The position numbers and the translations under genes are program-made. This document shows positions 8,831-17,758 of a stretch of DNA of 64,000 bases, piece by piece (the first letter of the stretch is position 1; each line of letters starts with the position of its first letter). The notes below the pieces were generated by a model. It saw only the letters and a program-made list of their open reading frames with translations. It did no database searches and was not told the DNA's origin. Origin of the DNA: Candidatus Saccharimonadota bacterium (GTDB taxonomy: Bacteria; Patescibacteriota; Saccharimonadia; Saccharimonadales; Saccharimonadaceae); assembly GCA_017510925.1 (NCBI GenBank), contig JAFWLT010000006.1, forward strand, positions 34,599 through 98,598, in the 5' to 3' direction.

Positions 8831-9643
8831 ATGGCTATACCTAATTTTCTGTATAAGAACAATCGTGTTCTCTTAAAAGAGCTCACCAAAACAGATTTCA
8901 AGCTTCGTTACCAAGGCTCAGTATTAGGTTATCTTTGGGCGCTACTTCGCCCTCTTATGATGTTTGCTATATTATATATAGTATTTGCTAAACTTCTTAG
9001 ATTCGGTGGCGACATTCCTCATTACCCAGTCTATCTTCTTACCGGCACTACTCTTTGGAGCTTCTTCACTGAATGCACCGGCCAAGGTATCCAAGCTATA
9101 GTTATGCGTGGCGACCTCATTCGCAAAATTTGTTTTCCTAAATACATCGTGGTCGTTTCTTCTACCCTCACTGCAGTGATTAATCTTTTAATTAATCTCG
9201 TAGTCGTGATCATTTTTGCTCTCATCAATGGTGTCAGCCCATCATGGACTTGGCTTCTAGTCCCAGTTTTGGTATTAGAATTATATACTCTTGCTCTTGG
9301 CATCTCATTCTTACTTGGCGCTATCAACGTTAAGTATCGCGATGTCACTTCTATCTGGGATGTGCTCACTCAGGCACTCTTCTATGCCGTTCCAGTTATT
9401 TATCCAATCAGCATGATCGCATCTACCTCTACTTTAGCTGCCAAAGCAATTCTTCTAAATCCAATCGCCCAGGTTATCCAAGACATTCGCTACTGTCTCA
9501 TTACAGATCAAACCGTCACTTCTTGGAGCTACATCAATAATCCATTTCTAAAAGCTATTCCTATCATTATCGTAGTTATTGTGTTGATTTGGGGTTCATG
9601 GTATTTCCGTAAAAAATCTAAAAAATTCGCGGAGGAAATCTAA
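8831..9643 (+). CDS. Polysaccharide ABC exporter permease (Wzm/TagG type)
   Basis: This 270-residue ABC-2 permease has about six membrane helices, beginning MAIPNFLYKNNRVLLKEL and continuing with the family segment LGYLWALLRPLMMF. The start at 8831 is chosen because the conserved N-terminus begins there; an in-frame ATG at 8741 would overlap galE by 70 bp. A TATAAT (8816-8821) ends 9 nt before the ATG with no Shine-Dalgarno, so the start appears leaderless. It pairs with the ATPase immediately downstream to export an undecaprenyl-linked polymer. Confidence 0.9.
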   Translation: MAIPNFLYKNNRVLLKELTKTDFKLRYQGSVLGYLWALLRPLMMFAILYIVFAKLLRFGGDIPHYPVYLLTGTTLWSFFTECTGQGIQAIVMRGDLIRKICFPKYIVVVSSTLTAVINLLINLVVVIIFALINGVSPSWTWLLVPVLVLELYTLALGISFLLGAINVKYRDVTSIWDVLTQALFYAVPVIYPISMIASTSTLAAKAILLNPIAQVIQDIRYCLITDQTVTSWSYINNPFLKAIPIIIVVIVLIWGSWYFRKKSKKFAEEI

Positions 9644-10386
9644 TGAAAGAAGAAACACCGGTAGTTATTTCCGTAAAAAATCTCCACAAAAGTTTTAGGC
9701 TCCCCACCGAACGCGCTGGTGGGCTCAAAAACGCTATCTTTAATCGCCTCAAAGGCATCAAAGGCTATAATACTCAAAAAGTATTAAACGGTATTAGCTT
9801 CGACATCCATAAAAATGAGTTCGTTGGTATCGTCGGTAGAAACGGCTCTGGCAAATCAACTCTTCTTAAAACTCTTGCCAAAATTTATTTCCCAGAAAAA
9901 GGTTCTCTAGAAATTAACGGCACACTTATTCCGTTTATTGAGCTTGGTGTCGGTTTTAATCCAGAACTATCTGGCCGTGAAAATATTTATCTCAACGGTG
10001 CACTCTTAGGTTTTTCTAATAAAGAAATGGATGCTATGTACGACGAAATTGTAGACTTCGCCGAGCTCCGCCCATTTATGGACCAAAAACTCAAAAACTT
10101 TTCTTCTGGTATGCAAGTTCGTTTGGCGTTCTCTATCGCCATTCGCGCTAAAGGCGACATCCTTTTACTCGACGAAGTTCTCGCCGTAGGTGATGCCGAA
10201 TTCCAAAAGAAATGTAACGATTATTTTGCTGCCATCAAAGGCAAACAAACTGTTATTTTAGTCACTCACTCTATGGCTAATGTTCGCGAATTTTGCACCC
10301 GCGGTATTCTAATTGAAGATGGGAAAATCAAACTAGACTCCACTCCAGACAAAGTTGCCGATGCATATGAAAAACTGTGGGGATAA
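9643..10386 (+). CDS. Polysaccharide ABC exporter ATPase (Wzt/TagH type)
   Basis: This 247-residue ABC ATPase has Walker A GRNGSGKST, signature LKNFSSGMQVRLAFS and Walker B ILLLDEVLAVGD, with the ENIYLNGALLG segment typical of polysaccharide exporters. It is short and lacks the C-terminal carbohydrate-binding domain of O9a-type Wzt, so export is probably not coupled to chain-end recognition. The gene overlaps the permease stop by one base. Function inferred from family and pairing. Confidence 0.92.
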   Translation: MKEETPVVISVKNLHKSFRLPTERAGGLKNAIFNRLKGIKGYNTQKVLNGISFDIHKNEFVGIVGRNGSGKSTLLKTLAKIYFPEKGSLEINGTLIPFIELGVGFNPELSGRENIYLNGALLGFSNKEMDAMYDEIVDFAELRPFMDQKLKNFSSGMQVRLAFSIAIRAKGDILLLDEVLAVGDAEFQKKCNDYFAAIKGKQTVILVTHSMANVREFCTRGILIEDGKIKLDSTPDKVADAYEKLWG

Positions 10387-10387
10387 A

Positions 10388-11113
10388 ATGGCATCACCAA
10401 AAGTACTAATTATTATTCCAGCCTATAACGAAGCCAAAAATATTGGCCCGGTTTTAGAGAGCCTCAAAAAAGATGTTTCTTTTGCTGATATCCTTGTTAT
10501 CAATGACCACTCTACCGACAACACCAAAGAAATCGTAGAAAAAAATGGGGTCAAATGTATCACCAATATCTTTAATATGCGTTATGCTTGGACTATTCAA
10601 ACCGGCATTAAATATGCAAAATACCATAATTATGACTACGCTATTTTTATGGATGCTGATGGTCAACATATCCCAAACGAGGCTGTAAAACTTTATGATG
10701 CTATCATAAATACTCATTCGGATATTATTATTGGCTCTCGCTACATCAAAAAGACTGGCTACAAATGCCCATTTTTCCGTAAAATTGGCACTAAATTCTT
10801 TGCTGGTTTAGTCAGATTATTTACCGGCAAAAAAATTGCCGACCCTCTAAGTGGTTTTCAATGTATCAACAAAAAAGTTATAGATTTTTGGAGCAAATGT
10901 GGCAATTATCCAGAATATCCAGACGCCAGCCTTATTATAGAAATGATTCTAAGAGGCTACAAAATCACAGAAGTTCCCGTTAAGATGAAAAATCGCGAAA
11001 GTGGTGCTTCTATGCATTCTGGCATTTGGAAGCCCATCAAATATATGACCACGCAATTTTACACCTGTATCGTTACATTCGTAAAATATATTGGTAAAAG
11101 GAGAATCAAATGA
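10388..11113 (+). CDS. Glycosyltransferase family 2 (polyprenyl-phosphate type)
   Basis: This 241-residue soluble GT-A enzyme has VLIIIPAYNEAKNIG at the N-terminus, VINDHSTD, and the metal-binding DADGQH near residue 95. The start MASPKVLIII lies one base after the upstream ATPase stop; an earlier in-frame ATG would overlap it. The enzyme has no membrane helices and is followed by an overlapping DUF2304-type membrane protein. Such GT2/DUF2304 pairs recur in polysaccharide loci, suggesting the small protein anchors or assists the transferase. Substrate unknown. Confidence 0.85.
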   Translation: MASPKVLIIIPAYNEAKNIGPVLESLKKDVSFADILVINDHSTDNTKEIVEKNGVKCITNIFNMRYAWTIQTGIKYAKYHNYDYAIFMDADGQHIPNEAVKLYDAIINTHSDIIIGSRYIKKTGYKCPFFRKIGTKFFAGLVRLFTGKKIADPLSGFQCINKKVIDFWSKCGNYPEYPDASLIIEMILRGYKITEVPVKMKNRESGASMHSGIWKPIKYMTTQFYTCIVTFVKYIGKRRIK

Positions 11114-11448
11114 CACCAATGAGCATTTTTTTAACTACAATAGCAATCTTAGTAATTTTGTATGTTCTAATTTCAATTAGGAGAAACAAACTAAGCCCAG
11201 CTAATTCATTTATCTGGATTGTTTTTTGTATTATATTGTTGGTTCTTTCTATCTGGCCGGCTTCACTGGATTGGTTAGCTAACCTTCTTGGTATTTCCTA
11301 CCCACCAACTCTATTCCTTGCCATTGCTTTAGTTATCCTATTCATTATGAATTTTATTCAATCCAAAAAAATTGAAGACTTACAAAAGAAAATCATTGAT
11401 CTCGGCCAAGAACTTAGCATCAAAAAAGATGACAATAATAAAAAATAA
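11110..11448 (+). CDS. DUF2304-like small membrane protein
   Basis: This 112-residue protein has three hydrophobic segments (about residues 3-22, 34-52 and 63-82) and a charged C-terminal tail SKKIEDLQKKIIDLGQEL that could form a short coiled coil. It overlaps the GT2 gene by 4 bp. The pattern matches DUF2304 proteins that accompany GT2 enzymes; a role as membrane partner is inference. Confidence 0.7.
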   Translation: MTPMSIFLTTIAILVILYVLISIRRNKLSPANSFIWIVFCIILLVLSIWPASLDWLANLLGISYPPTLFLAIALVILFIMNFIQSKKIEDLQKKIIDLGQELSIKKDDNNKK

Positions 11449-11452
11449 ATTT

Positions 11453-12370
11453 TTATTTTAGATTTATTAAATTCAGCTCAAAAAGTTCTTTGTGCTTTCT
11501 TACTACCACTTGTAAAATTATTCCACAAATCGCCATCATCACTGCAATTATAGCCAAAAAACCTGCTACTATAAGTGATGGGAATTTTGGAACCATACCA
11601 GTGTCAAAATATTCCACCAGCACTGGAATCCCCAAAATTAATGCCAAAATTACTAATATAAAACTCAGTATTCCAAAAAACAACATTGGCTTGTGTTCCT
11701 CAAATAATCTTGCAATTGTCATAATGACTTTTGCGCCATCGCCAACTGTGTTTAATTTTGATTCGCTCCCCTCTTCACGATCCTTATAGCTAACTGGAAT
11801 TTCCTCAATATAAAAATTCTTATCTAAAGCATGTATCGTCATTTCTGTTTCAATTTCAAACCCTTTCGAGAGAACAGGAAATGTTTTTACGAAATCCCTA
11901 GAGAATGCTCTTTCCCCAGTCATAATATCTTTAATATGGCTTCTAAAAATCATATTAATAAGAAATCTTACCAATTTATTCCCAAAGCCATGAAATCTAC
12001 GTTTGTTTTCTTTAAAGTAAGTAGAAGAGAGTCTATCGCCTATTACCATATCTACGCCATCATCAAGCACCATCTTGCACATTTTTTTCGCTGAATCAGC
12101 TGGATAAGTCCCATCACCATCAATCATTAAATAACAATCTGCCTCGATGTCCTTAAACATACTTCTTACAACATTACCCTTACCTTGCCTATGTTCTTGC
12201 CTTACAATTGCGCCAGCCGATTTTGCAATTTTTGCCGTGTCATCCGTAGAGTTATTATCATACACATAGATATCAGCATCTGGCAATTCTTTCTTGTAGT
12301 CTCTTATTACACGTTCAATGGTTTTGCTTTCGTTATAGCATGGAATCAAAACGGCAATTTTATTTTTCAT
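11453..12370 (-). CDS. Membrane-anchored glycosyltransferase family 2
   Basis: This 305-residue enzyme has a GT-A domain with IAVLIPCYNESKTIERV, DNNSTDDTA and the metal-binding DGDGTYP near residue 85. Two C-terminal membrane helices follow (about 232-255 and 270-295), as in dolichyl/undecaprenyl-phosphate transferases. It is last in the rhamnose operon, starting one base after the rfbD stop, and converges with the DUF2304-like gene (4 bp apart). Likely product is a lipid-linked sugar; donor unknown. Confidence 0.85.
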   Translation of the reverse strand: MKNKIAVLIPCYNESKTIERVIRDYKKELPDADIYVYDNNSTDDTAKIAKSAGAIVRQEHRQGKGNVVRSMFKDIEADCYLMIDGDGTYPADSAKKMCKMVLDDGVDMVIGDRLSSTYFKENKRRFHGFGNKLVRFLINMIFRSHIKDIMTGERAFSRDFVKTFPVLSKGFEIETEMTIHALDKNFYIEEIPVSYKDREEGSESKLNTVGDGAKVIMTIARLFEEHKPMLFFGILSFILVILALILGIPVLVEYFDTGMVPKFPSLIVAGFLAIIAVMMAICGIILQVVVRKHKELFELNLINLK

Positions 12371-13264
12371 CTACATTTCCTCTATATATCTCTTTACGGC
12401 ATCTTTCCATTCAGGCAAAGGTTCAAACCCAGCTTCAATAAGTTTAGATTTATCTAATCTAGAGTTGAATGGTCTTTTTGCTACAGTTTTACCAGCTTTT
12501 TTCTCGTACTCTTCTGTAGTTACAGGCACAACTTTTACATTCATATCGGCATCTTTGTAAATTTCTTCTGCAAAATCTGCCCAAGAAATATACCCACCTT
12601 CGTTAGTAGCGTGATAATAACCATATTTATCAGTTTCAATCATATCAACCAAAAGCCGTGCCAAATCATAAGTATAAGTAGGTGTACCTACCTGGTCTGC
12701 CACTACTTCCACAACATCGTGCGTCTCTCCAACTTTAATCATCGTTTTAATAAAGTTGTTGCCGTTTTTACCAAATACCCATGCAATTCTTACAATAAAG
12801 TATTTATCTAAAATCTTAGAGACTTCTAGTTCCCCATTCAATTTAGACTCACCGTATACATTGAGCGGAGCATAATCTTTGTCATCTGGTTGCCATGGTC
12901 TTTCGCCCTGGCCGTTAAACACATAATCCGTAGAAATATACATAAATTTAGCGTCTATTTCTTTCGCAGCTTTTGCTAAATTAGCTGTACCTTCTACATT
13001 CACTGCCATTACCTTATCACGGTTATCTGGATCTTCTGCCCCATCTACATTAGTCCAAGCAGCACAATGCACAATTGCATCTGGTTTAATTTCAGAAACT
13101 ACTTCTGACACTTTTTCAGCATCAGTGATATCAAGAACTACATGTTCAAATTCTGCATCAGAGTCAGATCTATCAGCGCCAATTCCCTCGTGCCCACGGG
13201 AGGCAAGTTCCATCATTACGTCATAACCTAATTGCCCACTAGTTCCAGTTACTAATACTTTCAT
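12371..13264 (-). CDS. rfbD: dTDP-4-dehydrorhamnose reductase
   Basis: This is the last step of dTDP-L-rhamnose synthesis, NAD(P)H reduction of dTDP-4-keto-rhamnose. The 297-residue protein has the N-terminal GTSGQLGYDVM nucleotide-binding loop, FMYISTDYVFNG, and YGESKLNGE with the catalytic YxxxK. Its ATG overlaps the rfbB stop (ATGA), so the genes are coupled. It completes the rfbA-C-B-D set encoded by 12371-15740. Confidence 0.94.
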   Translation of the reverse strand: MKVLVTGTSGQLGYDVMMELASRGHEGIGADRSDSDAEFEHVVLDITDAEKVSEVVSEIKPDAIVHCAAWTNVDGAEDPDNRDKVMAVNVEGTANLAKAAKEIDAKFMYISTDYVFNGQGERPWQPDDKDYAPLNVYGESKLNGELEVSKILDKYFIVRIAWVFGKNGNNFIKTMIKVGETHDVVEVVADQVGTPTYTYDLARLLVDMIETDKYGYYHATNEGGYISWADFAEEIYKDADMNVKVVPVTTEEYEKKAGKTVAKRPFNSRLDKSKLIEAGFEPLPEWKDAVKRYIEEM

Positions 13265-14292
13265 TTCTTTTCTCCATACATTTTATCGTAATAATTCTGA
13301 TATTCACCAGAAATAATTTCCTCCCACCAATCTTTGTGGTCTAGATACCATTGGATTGTCTTTACAATACCATTTTCGAATTTAGTTTCTGGCTCCCAGC
13401 CAAGTTCTCTTTGAATCTTAGCTGGATCAATTGCGTATCTTCTATCGTGGCCTTTTCTGTCTTCTACAAAAGTAATCAAACTTTCTGGTTTACCAAGTTC
13501 CTTCAAAATTAACTTTACAATTTCAATGTTGGATTTTTCGTTGTGACCACCTACATTATAAACTTCGCCTACGCAGTCGCCGTGGATAATCATATCAATG
13601 GCCTTACAGTGGTCTTCCACATATAGCCAATCACGTACGTTAAGGCCATCACCATATACAGGCAAAGGTTTATCGTGAAGTGCATTAATGATCATAAGAG
13701 GGATTAATTTTTCTGGGAAATGGTATGGACCATAGTTATTAGAACATCTAGAAATAGAAACTGGTAACCCATAGGTTCTATGGTATGCCATCACCACGAG
13801 ATCTGCTGAAGCTTTGGAGGCAGAATATGGTGAAGAAGCGTGAAGATTAGTAGTTTCAGTAAAGAATAGATCTGGACGATCGAGTGGCAAATCACCATAA
13901 ACTTCATCCGTAGAAACTTGATGGAATCTCTTTACGCCATGTTTTCTACAAGCATCCATAAGAACTTGTGGCCCCAAAATGTTAGTTTGCAAAAATTCCT
14001 GTGGGTTCAAAATCGATCTATCCACGTGTGATTCTGCTGCAAAGTTTACTACAATATCTGGGTTTTCTTCTACAAATAGATTTTCTACAAGCTCTGCATC
14101 ACGAATATCACCTTTTACAAAACGGAAATTCTCGTTCTCCATTGCCTTTTTAAGTGTAGAAAGATTGCCTGCATAGGTAAGAGCATCCAGACATACAATC
14201 CTATAAGCAGGATATTTTTTAAGCATGTAATATACAAAGTTAGAACCAATAAACCCGGCTCCACCTGTTACAATAATTGTTTTTTTGTCCAT
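13261..14292 (-). CDS. rfbB: dTDP-glucose 4,6-dehydratase
   Basis: This 343-residue enzyme makes dTDP-4-keto-6-deoxyglucose with tightly bound NAD. Motifs are GGAGFIGSNFV, FAAESHVDRSI, VSTDEVYGDL and the catalytic YSASKASADL. The C-terminal region keeps GHDRRYAIDP, specific to the RmlB family. It lies between rfbC (9 bp) and rfbD (overlap) in one operon. Confidence 0.96.
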   Translation of the reverse strand: MDKKTIIVTGGAGFIGSNFVYYMLKKYPAYRIVCLDALTYAGNLSTLKKAMENENFRFVKGDIRDAELVENLFVEENPDIVVNFAAESHVDRSILNPQEFLQTNILGPQVLMDACRKHGVKRFHQVSTDEVYGDLPLDRPDLFFTETTNLHASSPYSASKASADLVVMAYHRTYGLPVSISRCSNNYGPYHFPEKLIPLMIINALHDKPLPVYGDGLNVRDWLYVEDHCKAIDMIIHGDCVGEVYNVGGHNEKSNIEIVKLILKELGKPESLITFVEDRKGHDRRYAIDPAKIQRELGWEPETKFENGIVKTIQWYLDHKDWWEEIISGEYQNYYDKMYGEKK

Positions 14293-14301
14293 AAACCTCC
14301 T

Positions 14302-14856
14302 TTAGAACTTAAATTTAAAATCTAGATTTTCTAACGTCGGGTGCTTCATATCTTTATCAGATAAAATCACTTCACCGTCTATTTCTGGCCACTCAATGTC
14401 ACAAGAATTATACATCACTCCACCTTCATCTTCTGGGTGATATACATCGTCGCATTTATAAGCAAACTCTGCAGTATCTGATACTACCAAAAATCCGTGT
14501 GCAAAACCACGTGGTATCATCAGCTGTTTTTTGTTATCGGCAGAAAGAAGCACACCAACCCATTTTCCATAAGTATCAGATCCTTCTCTAAGATCTACTG
14601 CCACATCAAACACTTCACCAGAAAGTACTCTTACAAGCTTTGCCTGTGGATGGTTCTTCTGAAAATGGAGACCACGAAGTACACCTTTTCTAGAAGAAGA
14701 CTGGTTGTCCTGCACAAAGTTATAATCAAGACCTGCTTCTTTAAATTCTTCTTCAGAGTAGGTTTCCATAAAATAGCCTCGTTCATCGCCATAAACAGTA
14801 GGCTCAATTACATATACGCCCTCAATATCAGTAACGTTAAACTTAAACTTTCCCAT
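14302..14856 (-). CDS. rfbC: dTDP-4-dehydrorhamnose 3,5-epimerase
   Basis: This 184-residue cupin-fold epimerase carries GVLRGLHFQKN with the catalytic histidine, FDVAVDLREGS, and MIPRGFAHGFLV. Length matches the RmlC family. It shares one base with the end of rfbA, giving tight coupling. Confidence 0.95.
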   Translation of the reverse strand: MGKFKFNVTDIEGVYVIEPTVYGDERGYFMETYSEEEFKEAGLDYNFVQDNQSSSRKGVLRGLHFQKNHPQAKLVRVLSGEVFDVAVDLREGSDTYGKWVGVLLSADNKKQLMIPRGFAHGFLVVSDTAEFAYKCDDVYHPEDEGGVMYNSCDIEWPEIDGEVILSDKDMKHPTLENLDFKFKF

Positions 14857-15740
14857 TAGTCGTACATCTTCCTCTCTGCCACCTTAAAGAGATGCTTGCC
14901 ATAGGCAGTCTTCTTGTATTTGTTAGCAGCTTCAAGTAGTTTTTCTTCCGAGATCCAACCATGCTTAAAGGCGATTTCTTCTGGTGCTGCAATTTGAATA
15001 CCTTGCCTATTCTGCACTACTCTCACAAAATCTGCTGCATCAGCCAAAGAATCTACGGTGCCAGTATCAAGCCAAGCAAATCCACGAGAAAGAAGTTGCA
15101 CATCTAGAAGCCCGTCATTTAGATACATTTCGTTCAGTGAAGTAATTTCAAGTTCGCCCCTATCAGATGGCACTACCTGACCTGCGCGATTAGATACATC
15201 GCCTGGGTAGAAATAAAGGCCAGTTACTGCATAATTACTCTTTGGGACTTCCGGTTTTTCTTCGATCGATACAGCGTGCCAGTCGGAGTCAAATTCCACC
15301 ACGCCAAATCTTTCCGGATCATTTACATAATAACCAAATACAGTAGCTCTACCGTTATTAGCGTTGTCTACTGCTGCTCTAAGAGTATCAGTGAACCCAG
15401 AACCATAGAAAATGTTATCGCCAAGAATCATCGCACACGGCTCACCAGCAATAAACTCTTCACCAAGAATAAATGCCTGCGCAAGACCATCTGGAGAAGG
15501 CTGCATTTTATAAGAAAGGTTTATTCCCATAGCCGAACCGTCACCGAGTAGTCTCTCAAAATTAGGTAGATCCTCTGGTGTGGAAATAATCAAAATATCC
15601 CTAATCCCTGCAATCATCAGGGTAGTAAGTGGGTAATAAATCATTGGTTTATCATATACTGGGAGCATCTGTTTAGAGGTCCCAAGTGTAAGTGGGTAAA
15701 GCCTAGTTCCAGACCCACCGGCCAGAATAATTCCTTTCAT
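14856..15740 (-). CDS. rfbA: Glucose-1-phosphate thymidylyltransferase
   Basis: This enzyme joins glucose-1-phosphate and dTTP, the first step of dTDP-rhamnose synthesis. The 294-residue protein begins [18 protein letters not shown] and has [24 protein letters not shown], and [19 protein letters not shown]. It leads the rfb operon; a weak Shine-Dalgarno CGGAG precedes the ATG. Confidence 0.96.
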   Translation of the reverse strand: MKGIILAGGSGTRLYPLTLGTSKQMLPVYDKPMIYYPLTTLMIAGIRDILIISTPEDLPNFERLLGDGSAMGINLSYKMQPSPDGLAQAFILGEEFIAGEPCAMILGDNIFYGSGFTDTLRAAVDNANNGRATVFGYYVNDPERFGVVEFDSDWHAVSIEEKPEVPKSNYAVTGLYFYPGDVSNRAGQVVPSDRGELEITSLNEMYLNDGLLDVQLLSRGFAWLDTGTVDSLADAADFVRVVQNRQGIQIAAPEEIAFKHGWISEEKLLEAANKYKKTAYGKHLFKVAERKMYD

Positions 15741-15758
15741 TAAAATAACTCCGATTAT

Positions 15759-16631
15759 TTATTTTATTATACCATATTTTTGCTTGATTCTCCCTAGTTC
15801 CACCCCCATAGAATCAAGCACATCTTGACTTAAATCGTAGTTGTCCTTAAAATACTCGTGCATTTTTTCTAATTCTCTCACGTGCTCTATTCCACGCTTA
15901 GTAGCACTGCCTCCATGCACCCTGAAGAGATTTAACGACCTCTTATTATAAAAAATTTTACCATTCTCAAGAAGTTTAACATAAAGATACCAATCTCCTA
16001 CCTGTTCAAATTTTTCTGCCAATTTCAGATATTTATGTAGTTCTGGCGTATTTTTAAATACTGCTGCCGACACGTTTGGAATTGTACACCTAATTGCCAT
16101 AATTTCTTCTATTTCTTTTTTACCAGGTCTAATGTAACTATTTTTAAAATGGCCAGTCCCTTCTCTGTCTCTAGACTTTCTAAAGTTTGGCATCATCAAA
16201 ATCCCATATTTATTTATAATAGCAGATTCAGAATAAGCCAGTACCACATCTTGGTCTTTTTCGAAGCCCTTCATCACCTCAGACAGAAAGTCTTTCCTAG
16301 CTATATCATCAGCTTCTGCTATCCAAATATAGTCCCCTGTAGCTGCCTCCACCCCCTTTATCCACTGAGAAATTGCCTTACCAGAATTCTTTTTGTTCCA
16401 AATCAATTTAATTCTCATCTCTGGCTTCATTCGTGATGCTTCTGCCACTGCTCTTTTTATCACTGTTTTACTATTATCGGTAGACGCGTCATCGAGCACA
16501 ATCAGCTCATAAACTGGATAAATCTGCTGTCCAATAGAGAGAATTCGCCTTTTAAGATATTTGGCATAATTGTAATTCGGCACAATCACCGAAATTTTTT
16601 TTGCTTTCCTTTTTATCTTCTCACCACTCAT
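15759..16631 (-). CDS. Glycosyltransferase family 2
   Basis: This 290-residue soluble enzyme has a GT-A fold: ISVIVPNYNYAKYLKRRI, LDDASTDNS and the acidic metal site EADD near residue 102 (the aspartate pair follows a glutamate, as in many rhamnan and capsule transferases). A VGDWYLYVKL segment fits the C-terminal part of the domain. It lies 18 bp upstream of rfbA and 25 bp after the next GT gene, so the same transcript is likely. Linkage unknown. Confidence 0.82.
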   Translation of the reverse strand: MSGEKIKRKAKKISVIVPNYNYAKYLKRRILSIGQQIYPVYELIVLDDASTDNSKTVIKRAVAEASRMKPEMRIKLIWNKKNSGKAISQWIKGVEAATGDYIWIAEADDIARKDFLSEVMKGFEKDQDVVLAYSESAIINKYGILMMPNFRKSRDREGTGHFKNSYIRPGKKEIEEIMAIRCTIPNVSAAVFKNTPELHKYLKLAEKFEQVGDWYLYVKLLENGKIFYNKRSLNLFRVHGGSATKRGIEHVRELEKMHEYFKDNYDLSQDVLDSMGVELGRIKQKYGIIK

Positions 16632-16656
16632 TATTTATAATTATATCACAGAGACA

Positions 16657-17757
16657 TTATATAAAAGCTTCGTATGCTTTTTCCACCTCTTTCAAAAATT
16701 CTTCTCCATAATAATGCTTAAGAGCATACTCTCTAGCTTTTTTTGCAATCTTCTGGTTCTCTTTTGGATTATTATATAGATATTCCAACTTATCATACCA
16801 TTCATTTGGTTTTGCCAAAAATCCATTCTCACCGTCAGAAATCGCCTTCTTAAATGCATAACTAGGTGAAGCAATCGTGGTAGTCTCTGCAGCAGCCGCC
16901 TCAAAGAATTTCAAATCTGATTTACAGTTAGTAAAATCGTTTATCACAAGTGGTGCTATATTTACATCCACCTCTTCAAATAAAGTCTGCATTTTTAAGT
17001 ATTTAACTGGCTTTAACAGTTCTATTTTCCCCTCTTTCAACTTGCTACCCATACTTTCTGATAGTCCCAAAAAACCAACCACTAAAATTTTAGCATCCTC
17101 ATGATTATTTAAAAACTTAATTATCCCTGATTCGGCAACCCGAAAGTCTTTTGTGTGCGTAGGCGAACCACTAAAATAACCAATCACGAAACCGTCGTGG
17201 GCCTTTTTCTTGTCGTTAAAAACCCGGACCTGTCTTTTGTTTAGAGAGTTAGAAATCACTTTGTACGGCTTAGAAAAACTTCTTTTTATTTTCTTCCCCA
17301 AAAAATCGTTCGTCACTAGAAAGCCATCTACTCTTTTAGCTATCCTTCTCACTCCACTGATATACAAAGCCCAGTAAAAAATATTTACACTTTTAGTCGA
17401 ACGCATAACCAAAGCTAGATCTCTAAAATCAAAAATTAAATCATCAAGATCAAATAGAACTTTTTTACCTTCTTGTTTTACTAAATCTATAATTTTCAAA
17501 AGTTTATTATCTTTAGCAGACTGCCTCAATATAATTAAAAGATCAATATCGCCTAGATGTTTTTTTACTTCATCTATTTCGGAATTTAAAAAATACACAG
17601 CTTGCCAAGAACTGTCATGATCATCTAATACTTCCATCACATTACAGACACGATATCTAAATTGTGCAGATTCTTCGTCTTCCACCAAATACATAGCAAT
17701 TTTTCTTTTTTCTTTTTTTGCTATATTGATTAAGTCAATTCTGTCTTCTAATTCCAT
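16657..17757 (-). CDS. Glycosyltransferase with GT-B-like fold (GT4-like)
   Basis: This 366-residue protein has a C-terminal half with the retaining-GT pattern: FVIGYFSGSPTHTKDF, ILVVGFLG, and an E-x7-E-like element in SDLKFFEAAAAETTT, followed by DGENGFLAKPNEW. The start MELEDRIDLIN at 17757 is chosen because the longer reading (17817) would overlap the previous gene by 59 bp. It starts one base after the upstream stop. Transfer of a sugar to the growing polymer is inferred. Confidence 0.78.
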   Translation of the reverse strand: MELEDRIDLINIAKKEKRKIAMYLVEDEESAQFRYRVCNVMEVLDDHDSSWQAVYFLNSEIDEVKKHLGDIDLLIILRQSAKDNKLLKIIDLVKQEGKKVLFDLDDLIFDFRDLALVMRSTKSVNIFYWALYISGVRRIAKRVDGFLVTNDFLGKKIKRSFSKPYKVISNSLNKRQVRVFNDKKKAHDGFVIGYFSGSPTHTKDFRVAESGIIKFLNNHEDAKILVVGFLGLSESMGSKLKEGKIELLKPVKYLKMQTLFEEVDVNIAPLVINDFTNCKSDLKFFEAAAAETTTIASPSYAFKKAISDGENGFLAKPNEWYDKLEYLYNNPKENQKIAKKAREYALKHYYGEEFLKEVEKAYEAFI

Positions 17758-17758
17758 A